A stretch of DNA of 64,000 nt from Parasitella parasitica. Lineage: Eukaryota; Mucoromycota; Mucoromycetes; Mucorales; Mucoraceae. This document shows, in pieces, positions 55,081-64,000 of the stretch. The DNA is taken from assembly GCA_025201805.1 (NCBI GenBank), contig MU619273.1, forward strand, positions 165,329-229,328, read 5' to 3'. Position numbers and translations under genes: made by a program. Each line of letters starts with the position of its first letter. Positions within the stretch are counted from its first letter, which is position 1. The notes under the pieces were generated by a model, which ran no database searches, was not told the origin of the DNA, and worked only from the letters and a program-made list of their open reading frames with translations.

Positions 55081-58000
55081 TCACTCACCAAGGAGCCATT
55101 CAACCATGGCCACTTCCTCTTGATCTTCCCATTCACAATCTTGCAAGAACCACTCTTCATCGCCATCTACCTCGCCATGCTCATCATCATCGTCATCATC
55201 ATTATTACCATAGCTCTTGGGCTCCTTGATTACGTCAGTTTGGACGCCTTGATCAATGCCGACGGGTCGATGCGGTTGCGCAATGGTCGGTTTCTTTGGC
55301 GATAAAATAGTAGAAGTACGCTCAATTGCGGAAGGATCTTGCTGTAGGTACAAGAATCTTTCTCTTCGAGGCATGTGAGATACTCTTTGATGGTCGTCCA
55401 GCGTAGACGCTCTCTCAAATTTGAGCACCTTGTCTAAAACCGCATTGTTGTTGTTGTTGTTTGACGATGATCCGTCTTGATGCTGTTCGTTTGCTTGATG
55501 TTGCTGCTGCTGTTTCTGCTGCTGCTGCTGTTGACGCAATTGCCTCAGCACAGATCGGCGTTGAGCAGCAGGTGGGATAGCGCTGTTGTCACTCTCTTCG
55601 GATTTCAATATGTCGTCCCATTGCTTGATGGATACGCTAACAGATCCAACCGTAGACACTCTATGTCGCAGCAAAATGTCTTCGTGCATGGACTTTCTGC
55701 GATTGTTGCTGATCATAGATGCCCGCTTTGCTACCATACTGGATGGTCTTTCGGGAGACAAGGTAGATGTCTTTTTTCGTGGTATGACTCCGTTGCTATT
55801 GGGCGTAGTTTGGGGTATTTCCGTTATTGAAGACACGTTAGGGAGCTCAAAAGCATCGGAAGAAACGTCAGTGGGGACGGGATCAATGTTTAGCGTTGAC
55901 ATGCCCAGTTGTTTGCCAGATTTGCTGTTATCAAAACGAACCTGTCGTGCTGCTGCTAATGCTGGTGATAATGTCAGAACGTCGCTCTCAGTGCCATTCA
56001 TCTGCTGAGGCTCCTCACTCAACGCTTTTGCGGGCGGTGCATTCACATCATCATTCAATGTCACTACCGTGGTCGGCATGGGTTCATCCACCACAGCAGA
56101 CGCCAAATCTTTTTGCATTTGCTCCTCTTTTAATTTCCTCAAATTTTCGCGGCTCTTTCTGCTACTCACACTGCTTCTGCGAATGACCATTCCATTGGTA
56201 TTCATTGCACTAGCGCTCACAGCATTTGTAGTACTGGACTTTGTAGGTTGAGGTATGGGCGGTTCCTGGATGGCGATGGTGGTACCGTTGACCACAGGCA
56301 AAGGCATACTAGCTACGGATGAGATGGTGGATGGAATGGAATCGTTGCTGCTGTTATTTGTGCTCGTCGTTAAGGAATCAGTATTAGCTTCGACAGCTTT
56401 GATGGAAGCTGGTATTTTAGGTGGAGAAGGCGGTAACTTTCCTAAAGGTGTGATTGCGGTAGGCTTTGGAGTAGGTGGAGGTGATTTTCTCGTGCTGCGA
56501 ATTGACGGCGGTTTACTAGAAGGGGTAGCAGCATTAAGCTTGGGTGATTTGATGCTTCCGGGCGGTTGGATTAAGGGCGAGGCAATAGGAACTGTTGCAG
56601 GTAAAAAATCTGAAGATAACAGAGGCGGGGGAGGCTTTGGAGCATTTCGAGGGTTTTCGAATCTGCTCACATCATTGACAACAAAGCTCTTTCTACCCAG
56701 TGGCGAAGTTGGTGTCTGAGGACGAGCATTGATTTTGGGCACTTCAATAGACATTTTGGGCTTGTGGGGGCCCACTTCTTGGGCATTTTGACCATCTGGG
56801 GCTTGGTTATTACCATGATTCGATAGGGAAACTGGAAGAGACATTGAATGTGGCAGCTTATTAGTCTGTAAATTTTGATATTGATGAGATATCAAAGGTG
56901 ATGATGGTCGTGAGGGAAGTCCGTTTACAGCGGACAATCTGGGCGAGTTTGAGCATGTCGAGCGGCGCTCCCAAGTTGGCTTTGGAGGCGTAAATTCGTC
57001 TTTATGTTCGATGGATCGTAGCCTGTTTGGCGTAAGCGACACTTTGACAGTGCCGCCCGACTTGATGAGATCGTCGAAATTCATGGCATGTGAAGCATTT
57101 GGGTCGTAGAGTGAATTAAGAGACGTCGCACGTGGTAGCATATCTCCATTAAAGGAATTGCGATTACTCTTGAAAAGATGGAACGTTGATTTTCTATTGC
57201 TGTTGATGCTGTAAGAACTTGCGCTAGTTGCTGTTGCGCTCGAGAAGGACATGGCGGAATGTGGCCGAGGGATCTCATGCGCCCTGGCTGCAGTTGATGC
57301 TGTGCTTTTTCGCGGATTGCTATCTTCAAAATAGTCCAAGTCGAGATCGTCAAATGTTATGTCCAGGAATGAACCTGTTTCGTCTGTGTAACGACAGCAA
57401 TTGAGTTTACCTGATATTTATACAGAAGAAAATGCGGTGAAAAACTTACTCTGTTGATCATTGGAATAGCTCTTCCTATTATTATCTGTAGCCGCAGTGG
57501 TGGTTGGTAAATAGGACGCTCTTGGGGTATTTGTATTCGAGAAACCAGCTCTTTTCTATTTTTCTTTGTATAAGTATGTCTGTATGCCGCCAGTTTGATT
57601 TCGCGCTGATTTACCTCCATCTTTTCCTTCAAATCCATTCTATAAAATACATCACCCAGCTGTATATCGTCTACCAGTGCTAAAAACACCTCCTTGACAC
57701 GAACGTAGTCTGTATCCTCATGCTCGGCTGTCATGGCAACAGCTGTCAAGAGATATTCTGCAATATGCTCCATGACAGTAGTTACATAAATAGCCACAAT
57801 AGGCGAGATGGCCACCTTTGCGTTTGCGTCGTTCCTTTTGTGCCGTAGACTCTTTTGCAAATGTATTTGATCATCTTTGTCGGCCAATGTGCAATACTCG
57901 AAGCATTTTTCTCGCAAGAGCGACACAGCTTCGTCCAGAGGAAAATCCTTTCCAGCCAAGTTCCGCATGCGCTCGTACAAATCGTAGTCAATACTTTCGG

Positions 58001-58256
58001 TTTCTGTAAAGGTCTTGATTTCCAGCTCTGCTTCCACAATAGCGTTCCTCCCTAGCGTGGAGGGCAGTAGGCTGACGACTACCGACTTGATTTGAGATAG
58101 ATCCAGCGACAGCGAACAATTCAGCAGCAGCATTATGAATTCATCCAGGAATTGGTTTATAGCCTGCAAAGCATCGGTTGACACTCGAAAAGGTCCAATC
58201 TCGGATATTATGGCATTGGCAGCTCTTTGGCAAATATAATGCTCATCTGACATCAT
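55081..58256 (-). CDS. Double histone-fold protein with long disordered C-terminus
   Basis: CDS complement(join(55081..57383,57450..57555,57615..58256)), 1,016 aa. The N-terminal 210 residues carry two histone-fold-like units: YICQRAANAIISEIGPFRVS...LDEFIMLLLNCS, and ISPIVAIYVTTVMEHIAEYL...VKEVFLALVDDIQL, the latter strongly H2A-like (SPIVAxYxTxVxEyIAEYLL). About 800 residues of Ser/Pro/Asn-rich sequence follow, with SH3-ligand-like proline runs (KPPPPLLSS, SPPPTPKPT), a QQQ tract, an Asn run and an acidic end (NNDDDDDDEHGEVDGDEEW) closing WLLGE. Introns of 59 and 66 nt were placed by frame. The arrangement recalls proteins such as SOS1, where a double histone fold is regulatory rather than nucleosomal. 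Function unassigned. Confidence 0.75.
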
Positions 58257-58698
58257 GTGTGATTAGAGAGAGATAGAGAGAGAGAAAAAGAGAAAAAGAT
58301 TAGTAAAACTGTAATATTCTGCAAGCTATTTTAAGGTACCTAATGTCATTAGTTGTATATATATTAAAAGGGGGAGGCGATATTAGTAAGGGGAGGAGGG
58401 ATTCTGAGCGGGGGAATAATATGTAGCGTATTGATAATATGTATGTATAAGCCGAGAATAATTGATGCTCGATGTCTGTATACTCTTCAGAATAGCATCA
58501 AATAACGAGAGAGAGAAAGATAGTGAGGAAGAGAGGAGGGAAGAAGAGGAGAGACAAGAGCCTGTTTATCATCCCCCTTTTTCTTCACCTTGTTGCATCT
58601 TTCTCACTGAGTTATAAGTTGATAATATGATTTGTGTAACTGTTCATTTGCTAAAGTAAATCATTTATCCTTTATTCATACACTAAGCTGTGTATCCG
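58257..58698. other. Intergenic, GA-rich
   Basis: 440 bp between two minus-strand genes with GAGAGA microsatellite-like runs near 58263-58300 and 58507-58555 on the plus strand; presumably the promoter/5' leader of the histone-fold gene. Confidence 0.6.
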
Positions 58699-59196
58699 TC
58701 ACCACTTGCTAAAATTATCCGTCCAAGACACATCCTGGCTGGAGCTGGTCTGATTTTGCTGATATCTTTTCAATGAATGCTGGTAGTGCTCCCATTCCAG
58801 GTTTTGTTTTAAGCTCTCCGAGAGAGGATCTGATGAGGCTGCTGCAGCTGCTGCTAGATTGGAGGAGGAAGGAGGAACTGGCATTGACAGCGATTTCTGC
58901 ACGGTTATGCGTGTTGGCATTGTAATGCTACTGCATTGCTCTGTCGGTGATACCGATGACGAGGAAAATAAGCTGGATAAAAGAGATGTCGTAGAGTATG
59001 GTTTATTAGGCCGCTTCTTTTGAAAATCGGATTGATAGGCAAATTCAAGTTCCTCATCAAACTCATCGTCGAAATCATCATCCTCTGTTGTGCATTCATT
59101 GTCTAGTAAATCCATAATATTCTGTCTATTTTCTGGCATTTTACTGTGGGTAATACCATCATTTGGCGTTTTTCTGAATTCTAATTCTGAAGGCAT
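58699..59196 (-). CDS. Hypothetical acidic/serine-rich protein (165 aa)
   Basis: Start chosen at MPSELEFRKTPNDG (59196); in-frame codons further upstream overlap a TATA-like TATAAAAC sequence. Visible: acidic tract TTEDDDFDDEFDEELEF near residues 36-52, Ser runs, an Ala run (LAAAAAASSDP), and a C-terminal helix-like segment ESLKQNLEWEHYQHSLKRYQ with an aromatic end VSWTDNFSKW, which may be a binding motif. No family recognised. Confidence 0.55.
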   Translation of the reverse strand: MPSELEFRKTPNDGITHSKMPENRQNIMDLLDNECTTEDDDFDDEFDEELEFAYQSDFQKKRPNKPYSTTSLLSSLFSSSSVSPTEQCSSITMPTRITVQKSLSMPVPPSSSNLAAAAAASSDPLSESLKQNLEWEHYQHSLKRYQQNQTSSSQDVSWTDNFSKW

Positions 59197-61434
59197 TGCT
59201 ATTAATGCAGTTCTATAAAAAAGAATAACAATCCAAGTTTTATATGTGGTCTCGTAAAGGCGACTGGGTGAGACACTTTTTTTTCCTCGGAAAATCATTC
59301 GAGTGTCATGTCGGATTCATTTTATGCTTCTGCTCATCATATAGTAATCTGAAAGCCGATGGTCTTATGAGATGATCTTCTGATCGTGTCGATCTGCCAT
59401 AGTCTTTCGCAAATCACCAGATAAAACGTTAATTTCATAAAAAATGAGTCTTTAAAAAAAACACATATACATGAACGTTTCTGACATGCCAATAAAATGC
59501 TTTGATTTACAGATCATCACTATCATATCCATGCATTGTTTAGTCCGGGTCGTTCAGTTGCATAAGCCAAACCCCTATATTAAAAAAGAATGCAGCAGAT
59601 ACAAAGTTGCCGAAGTGAAGGATAAAATAAAAAATGTGTTACAAGCTCTCTGAGCCGCGCTTAATTTTCAATGTACCAAAAATAATGGTATTACTTATTT
59701 TCTCAGATCTTTGAAGCTAAGCAATATATTCAATTTTTTTTTTCTGGGAGGGATTTGATATAAAAACCAACTAATATGTAAAAAGATAACTCGAAAGAAC
59801 CATCTTTTAAACCAGGGTTGGGATTGTACCACTTCCTCACCCTTCGCTTCGGCAGATTTGGTATTGTTTGTTGTGCCTAACAGCCCTCGCTTCGGATTCC
59901 AAAGTGGCATGGCTGCTTGCATGAATCCTGGATGATCGGTTTATAGTAGTATTTTTCAAATGTATAGGAACCTTGATCCAGCGGCTTTCGCTTGTTTATT
60001 GTGTTGAACAAACGGGGGAAAGATTTGATCCTTAAAACTGCGGATTATAGATTTTTGATCCCTTCTAGACAACTTTGGAGGTCTTCCCGTGCGTTTCTCA
60101 ACGGTTCCTTTGCCAATTTTCTCAGATCTGTTGACGCAATGGCGGATGGTATATACAGGGATTTCTCATTTCTCGTTCAATCTCTACGATCTTCTGCCCT
60201 GCAATTTTCCTGCCAATGATTATACTGCAAGTGTAATCATCGAGTTGTTGGCGATACTTTGGTAATATCTGAGAGTGCCAAATGTTGCTTATGCTTCAAA
60301 ATATTTTTATCTGTAGTATTAGAGGAATGACAACATGCGAAGCATATCAAGTTATAATTTGAAAACACTTTGATAACAAGATAGTAAAAGGGTGGAAGCA
60401 AAACTAGAATGCAAGCTCATCAGCTTTATTGCAACCAAAACACACTAAACATTCATTCATTAGCAACAATATTTATAACACCAACATGTTTTCCGTACTC
60501 GTCGTACCATGCAGGGTAATTTTATCTCTTTAATTTTTTTTGTGATCAGAAAAATTGCACATAAGTTTGTAAATCCATAATGTCAAATATAAGCTGTTTT
60601 CGCAGAGCAGAAAAGAAGATTCTGCAGTTTTTTCGAATGCAACAAATAGTTGAAAAAAGTTAATTACAATACAAAAGAAAACCTGCCTAAAAATAATTTG
60701 AAAGACTCTCCTGATTTATTAGTCAAATATCAAGTATTTTCAATTGTATTTTACCAACAAACAAGGAGACTTTCAAGTTTCGAAGACCTTTTTTCCGCAT
60801 TGTTTCTCTTTATCTAATTGAAAAAGGGTCTAGTAACAAAAGTTGATACTTTTAAAGGACGGTATTTGATAAAATCTATCAAAGAGACGACTAGTCAATC
60901 CATTTTTGCTAAATCAAATCGCAAACCCTTTTGACAGCTTGGCTTATCTCTGGCCAAATTACATCTCTATCAATACTCAAGTCAAAAGACGCTATCGATT
61001 ATTTGGTAAAAGACATAGAAAATGCTCCAAACTTGCAACACTGTTCCATTTCAAGATTTCGCTTAGCATTCATTGATTTGGATCACTTGTATAGTGTATG
61101 TCAAATTCTTGGAGTACTTCATGAGTTCATCCTGTTGCCATAACCATCAGCTCCCAAAGGCGCTGATATATGAACGATAGGCGCTCTATCAGCCAGAAAA
61201 AATATCAAAAATGCAGAAATGCTTATTTTTATTGCCTCATTCGCATAGCGATGTATCTTTCAAGGGGATGTGTTCGAAAAAAATACAAGGATATTGAAAG
61301 CGAGCGTATTCAACTCATAAAAGAAGCTCATAAATCAGGTCATTTTGGTGAGAGCATTGTAATTACTGATGATTATGAGGCCAAGAAGTCTCCTGCCTTG
61401 ACTATTTTTTTAAAGGCTGCTTCAAATTAAAGCG
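59197..61434. other. Region with repeat/mobile relics
   Basis: About 2.2 kb. Contains a Tc1/mariner relic (listed) and short plus-strand frames (60931-61143, 61170-61430) that may be decayed or unrecognised upstream exons of the gene at 61435-63528. One of them ends with a GTGAGA donor-like site near 61346 and a TTTTTTTAAAG acceptor-like site near 61408, but the phases do not join. Confidence 0.45.
59950..60235 (-). mobile_element. Tc1/mariner-type transposase relic (N-terminal HTH/linker region)
   Basis: On the minus strand one frame reads IGKGTVEKRTGRPPKLSRRD followed by QKSIIRSFKDQIF, the typical helix-GRPxKL-helix junction of Tc1 transposase DNA-binding domains. Upstream residues in another frame (RKIAGQKIVEIERE) could be the first helix, so the copy is frameshifted. 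No DDE catalytic domain or terminal repeats were found nearby, so it is a short fossil. Confidence 0.5.
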
Positions 61435-63143
61435 ACTTTAATCTCTATTTTTATACGGTACAAGAGGCACCCTCAGGACACTAGTTCGGGAGTCCCACAT
61501 TATAAGGACAGCCTGCTTGAGCTGTTCAATAAACTCACTTGCAATAATAATAACTCAAATGAAATTCGTGCAAAGATTAAAAAAAAGGTAAGTTTTAACT
61601 GTTAACTTTCTTTAGTTTCTACGTTATATTATTTGCTGTTACTATGGGAATCTATATCGATTTAAAAAATGGTATACAATGAGTTAATATTGAAAAGCAT
61701 ACTGATGCATTAACTCTTCTCCTTACGATCTTTTATTTAGAAATACACTTAAGCCTCGTATCCCAAAGTAAAGATCGATCTAATGTTTCGTGGAATATAT
61801 TCGTTTCCGAGATGCGATCATTAATGCTTTCGAGATATGATAACACGCCTATGAGTGACTATAAAGCCGTTTGGAAGCAAGCGTTTAAGAACGCTGCTAA
61901 TAGCTTATCTTATTCCATTGAATCGAACGAACAAGAAGATACATGGAATGAGGAAATCATTGATGCCCTCAAAGAAACAAAAACTTCAGAATCGAACTTT
62001 GATGAATCTTGTCATAAATTATGTACCTCGACTTCATCACTATTATACCAAAAAAAATTGTTACCAGTTGACTATTCGAACATGTCTGAAGTTTTTTCTA
62101 AACTTACAAAGAAGTGGAAATTAAAATCTGGGAGAATGGTAGAAGATGTTGTCTTTAAAGCTTCGAAAGAATTCATTGTAGAACAGTAAATACCTTGAAT
62201 TTTTATTTATATTACTTTATTTGTTTTTCAGTAACTAACACTGGTTTAGTCCTGCTCATTCTTTTATATTTAATACAAAAGATCCAGCTTGGAAAGAAGC
62301 CTTCTCACAATCTGAGTTTGATGAAATAGAGGCTGCAGGAAACATCTTCCAATTCAACAAGCCGTTCCCTTCTGACTTACAAAACATCATACTCAAACTG
62401 AATAAAAAGGTAAACTCAAAGCATGAGTTGTACTACACATCTACTTACCTTATGTTTTAAAAGTCTAACTTTAGGGACATCTATGATGCAGTTGCCACTG
62501 TTGAAGCTCACCCAATTGATAATCCAGACAAATTCTGGTTAAAGCAAAGCATTTTAAACTATGCAATGCTGTTTATAGATAATGAAGTTCTATTACCATC
62601 AGAGACGGAACAAGATTTACTTGACGATGTATTCGGTTTTATAAAAACAAGCTGTAGACTTAGTGGAACTAAAGCTTATGGGTAAGAACATTCTATTGTT
62701 TGTACTTTGTTTAAACAATTAATTTGACTTATATGCTTTAATAGCGCTAAACAAAGTCAATCATCAAGTGAATGTAAAAACTCAACAAGATCAATAGGTT
62801 CTTTATCAAAAGTTCAACGGAAGCAGTCGGCTGAAAATGCTGATTTAAGCTTTAAATATATTTCTCATGAACTTTTCTGTCTCGAGATTGGCCTCAAGGA
62901 TCATGGCCCAAACGATACCAAAGAATTGAATGAAAGTTCAATTAAAATACCATTAATGATGAAAAACTTCTATTTACATCTTATTTCTCAATATAAAATG
63001 AATCCAAATGGAATCAAAATAATGGGTATTATTATTAGTGGTAAGAAAAAGAAAATCAAAACTGGATAGTGTAAAATCAGGCAATGCTTTCATGGACAAC
63101 AAAAAAATCGTTTTTTTTAAAAAAAAAAAAAAAAAAAAAAGTC

Positions 63144-63199
<56 letters not shown>

Positions 63200-63528
63200 T
63201 GTTCAAATTAAAGATTTATCTCCCGTGTTTAGGCCCCAATATCAAAGCTTTGGGAATGTCGTTTAATAATGGATCCATGTCGCTTCTTTCTATCTCTGAT
63301 AGACTTCATATGCCCGAATCTATTTGTGAAATACCACGCCTTCTTCCTCCGGTATTGAATCTCATATACAATTTAAACAAAGTGCTTAAATCAACTGCTA
63401 ATGAATTGAAGGAGATGAACTCTTCTGTTTCCATCGAGCCGAAAATCAAGTTTTCTCTCCCCCCTTGCTTCGTCCCTGTTGCCGCGACAACTATCAATAA
63501 GAAGAGAAAGTCAAAAGAAAACCATTAG
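61435..63528 (+). CDS. Lineage-specific multi-exon protein (5' end unresolved)
   Basis: Exons by frame: about 61435..61587, 61698..62185, 62250..62409, 62464..62681, 62745..63040, 63233..63528, all phases consistent. Text across junctions is continuous (RAKIKKK to HTDALT; VEQ/H to PAHSFIFNTKDPAWKEAF; SGTKAYG to AKQSQS; IIISG to PNIKALGMSF). The last intron (63041-63232) contains both poly(A) runs. The product is at least about 500 aa, helical, with basic ends (INKKRKSKENH). I recognise the style of a hypothetical protein family expanded in Mucorales, possibly associated with mobile DNA, but no named domain. Acceptors AAAAG and TTAAAAG are weak, so two introns are less certain. Confidence 0.55.
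63119..63197. repeat. Two poly(A) tracts (22 and 53 nt) split by GTCC
   Basis: Directly visible; located inside the last intron of the preceding gene and preceded by a T8 run. Possible assembly or sequencing slippage. Confidence 0.85.
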
Positions 63529-64000
63529 TACCTCCTTCAGCTTCCATTTATTTTATTATTACCTCTATTATTGTTATCGCCTATGCTATTGTCACTTATA
63601 TTACTAGTACTCATCACTTATCATCGCTTCTATTATATCATGTGTAGCAACCCCCCAATTATTTTATATTCAATAAATTACTTCAGTACGTTTAACAGCC
63701 GTCATTTTATTCTTTTTTTATTGTAGATAGATTGAGACAATGAACTAGGCATACTTCGAGAAGATGGCCATCACAATGATTGCTAAAATTAACAAACGAA
63801 CAAATACATAAGTACAGAACAATTAAGTCTTCTTTAGTTTCAAAGCAAAAAGCTCTTACTAGCAGGAATAACCACGAGAAGGTAGAGACTATGTATTCCC
63901 AAAAATGTTGTAAATTAAGCTACGGGCTGGAGAATGAAAACCCAGTAGAGGTAAACAAGGCATCCAGTCATCACGAAATTTAGAACAAACCCCACAGATC
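63529..64000. other. 3' flank, no supported gene
   Basis: AT-rich with a CAATAAAT polyadenylation-like signal near 63670; the frame at 63780-63983 lacks motifs. Confidence 0.5.

Noticed and set aside
55477-56719. Several plus-strand frames antisense to the histone-fold gene
   Set aside because: Mirror images of the Gln/Ser/Pro-rich coding strand; Leu/Val/Gly-rich with no motifs.
63199-63232. ATG start of a separate 109-aa gene after the poly(A)
   Set aside because: A TTTAG acceptor at 63232 joins the same frame to the preceding exon in correct phase, so it is better read as a last exon.

Overview
The window is eukaryotic DNA of about 40% G+C, with short spliceosomal introns (about 50-70 nt, GTAAGT-type donors, a few AAG acceptors), compact intergenic gaps and frequent long A/T homopolymers. 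Gene content points to a mucoralean fungus (Mucoromycota): a lanosterol 14-demethylase with Phe at residue 129 (the F5-type mucoralean CYP51), Rab3GAP1, a choice-of-anchor-A secreted protein and lineage-specific repeated genes. Genus cannot be fixed from sequence alone. Two assembly gaps (33766-33775 and 46300-46689) cut genes.

Layout. 1-10 kb: end of an Nrd1/Seb1-like RNA-binding protein, two small unknown genes, then RAB3GAP1 (7 exons) and a small unknown gene. 10-16 kb: DPM1, a polytopic membrane protein, a PP2C-type phosphatase and a HARE-HTH protein. 16.5-22.3 kb: a Myb-like/U-box-like gene with an in-frame stop, an F-box/LRR gene with a GC-AG intron, and a secreted choice-of-anchor-A protein. 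23-26.5 kb: a C2-C2-EF phosphatidylserine decarboxylase. 26.5-29.9 kb: gene-poor AT-rich DNA. 30-36.6 kb: a secreted LysM protein, an OB-fold (RMI2/STN1-like) gene, a cyclic-nucleotide phosphodiesterase, an RGS protein and a KH protein. 37-45.2 kb: PRPP synthetase, a small mitochondrial-type protein, the PKA catalytic subunit, CYP51 and an Apq12-like membrane protein.

45.2-50.05 kb is the outstanding region. A recombinase-like gene (minus strand) is interrupted by a long, more GC-rich open frame carrying a positive-strand RNA-virus superfamily 1 helicase. An inverted partial copy of the gene's first exon, with its upstream repeat, lies at the other edge. 52.4-59.2 kb holds a seven-TM protein with 12- and 24-nt micro-exons, SEC66, a double histone-fold protein and a small acidic protein. 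59.9-63.5 kb holds a Tc1/mariner relic and a multi-exon lineage-specific gene.

Functional threads: cAMP/G-protein signalling (PDE, RGS, PKA catalytic subunit, a possible seven-TM receptor) lies within 20 kb. ER, lipid and membrane functions recur (DPM1, PSD, CYP51, SEC66, Apq12-like, Rab3GAP1). All functions come from motif reading; no database search was run. Splice sites were set by hand from frame continuity and consensus.
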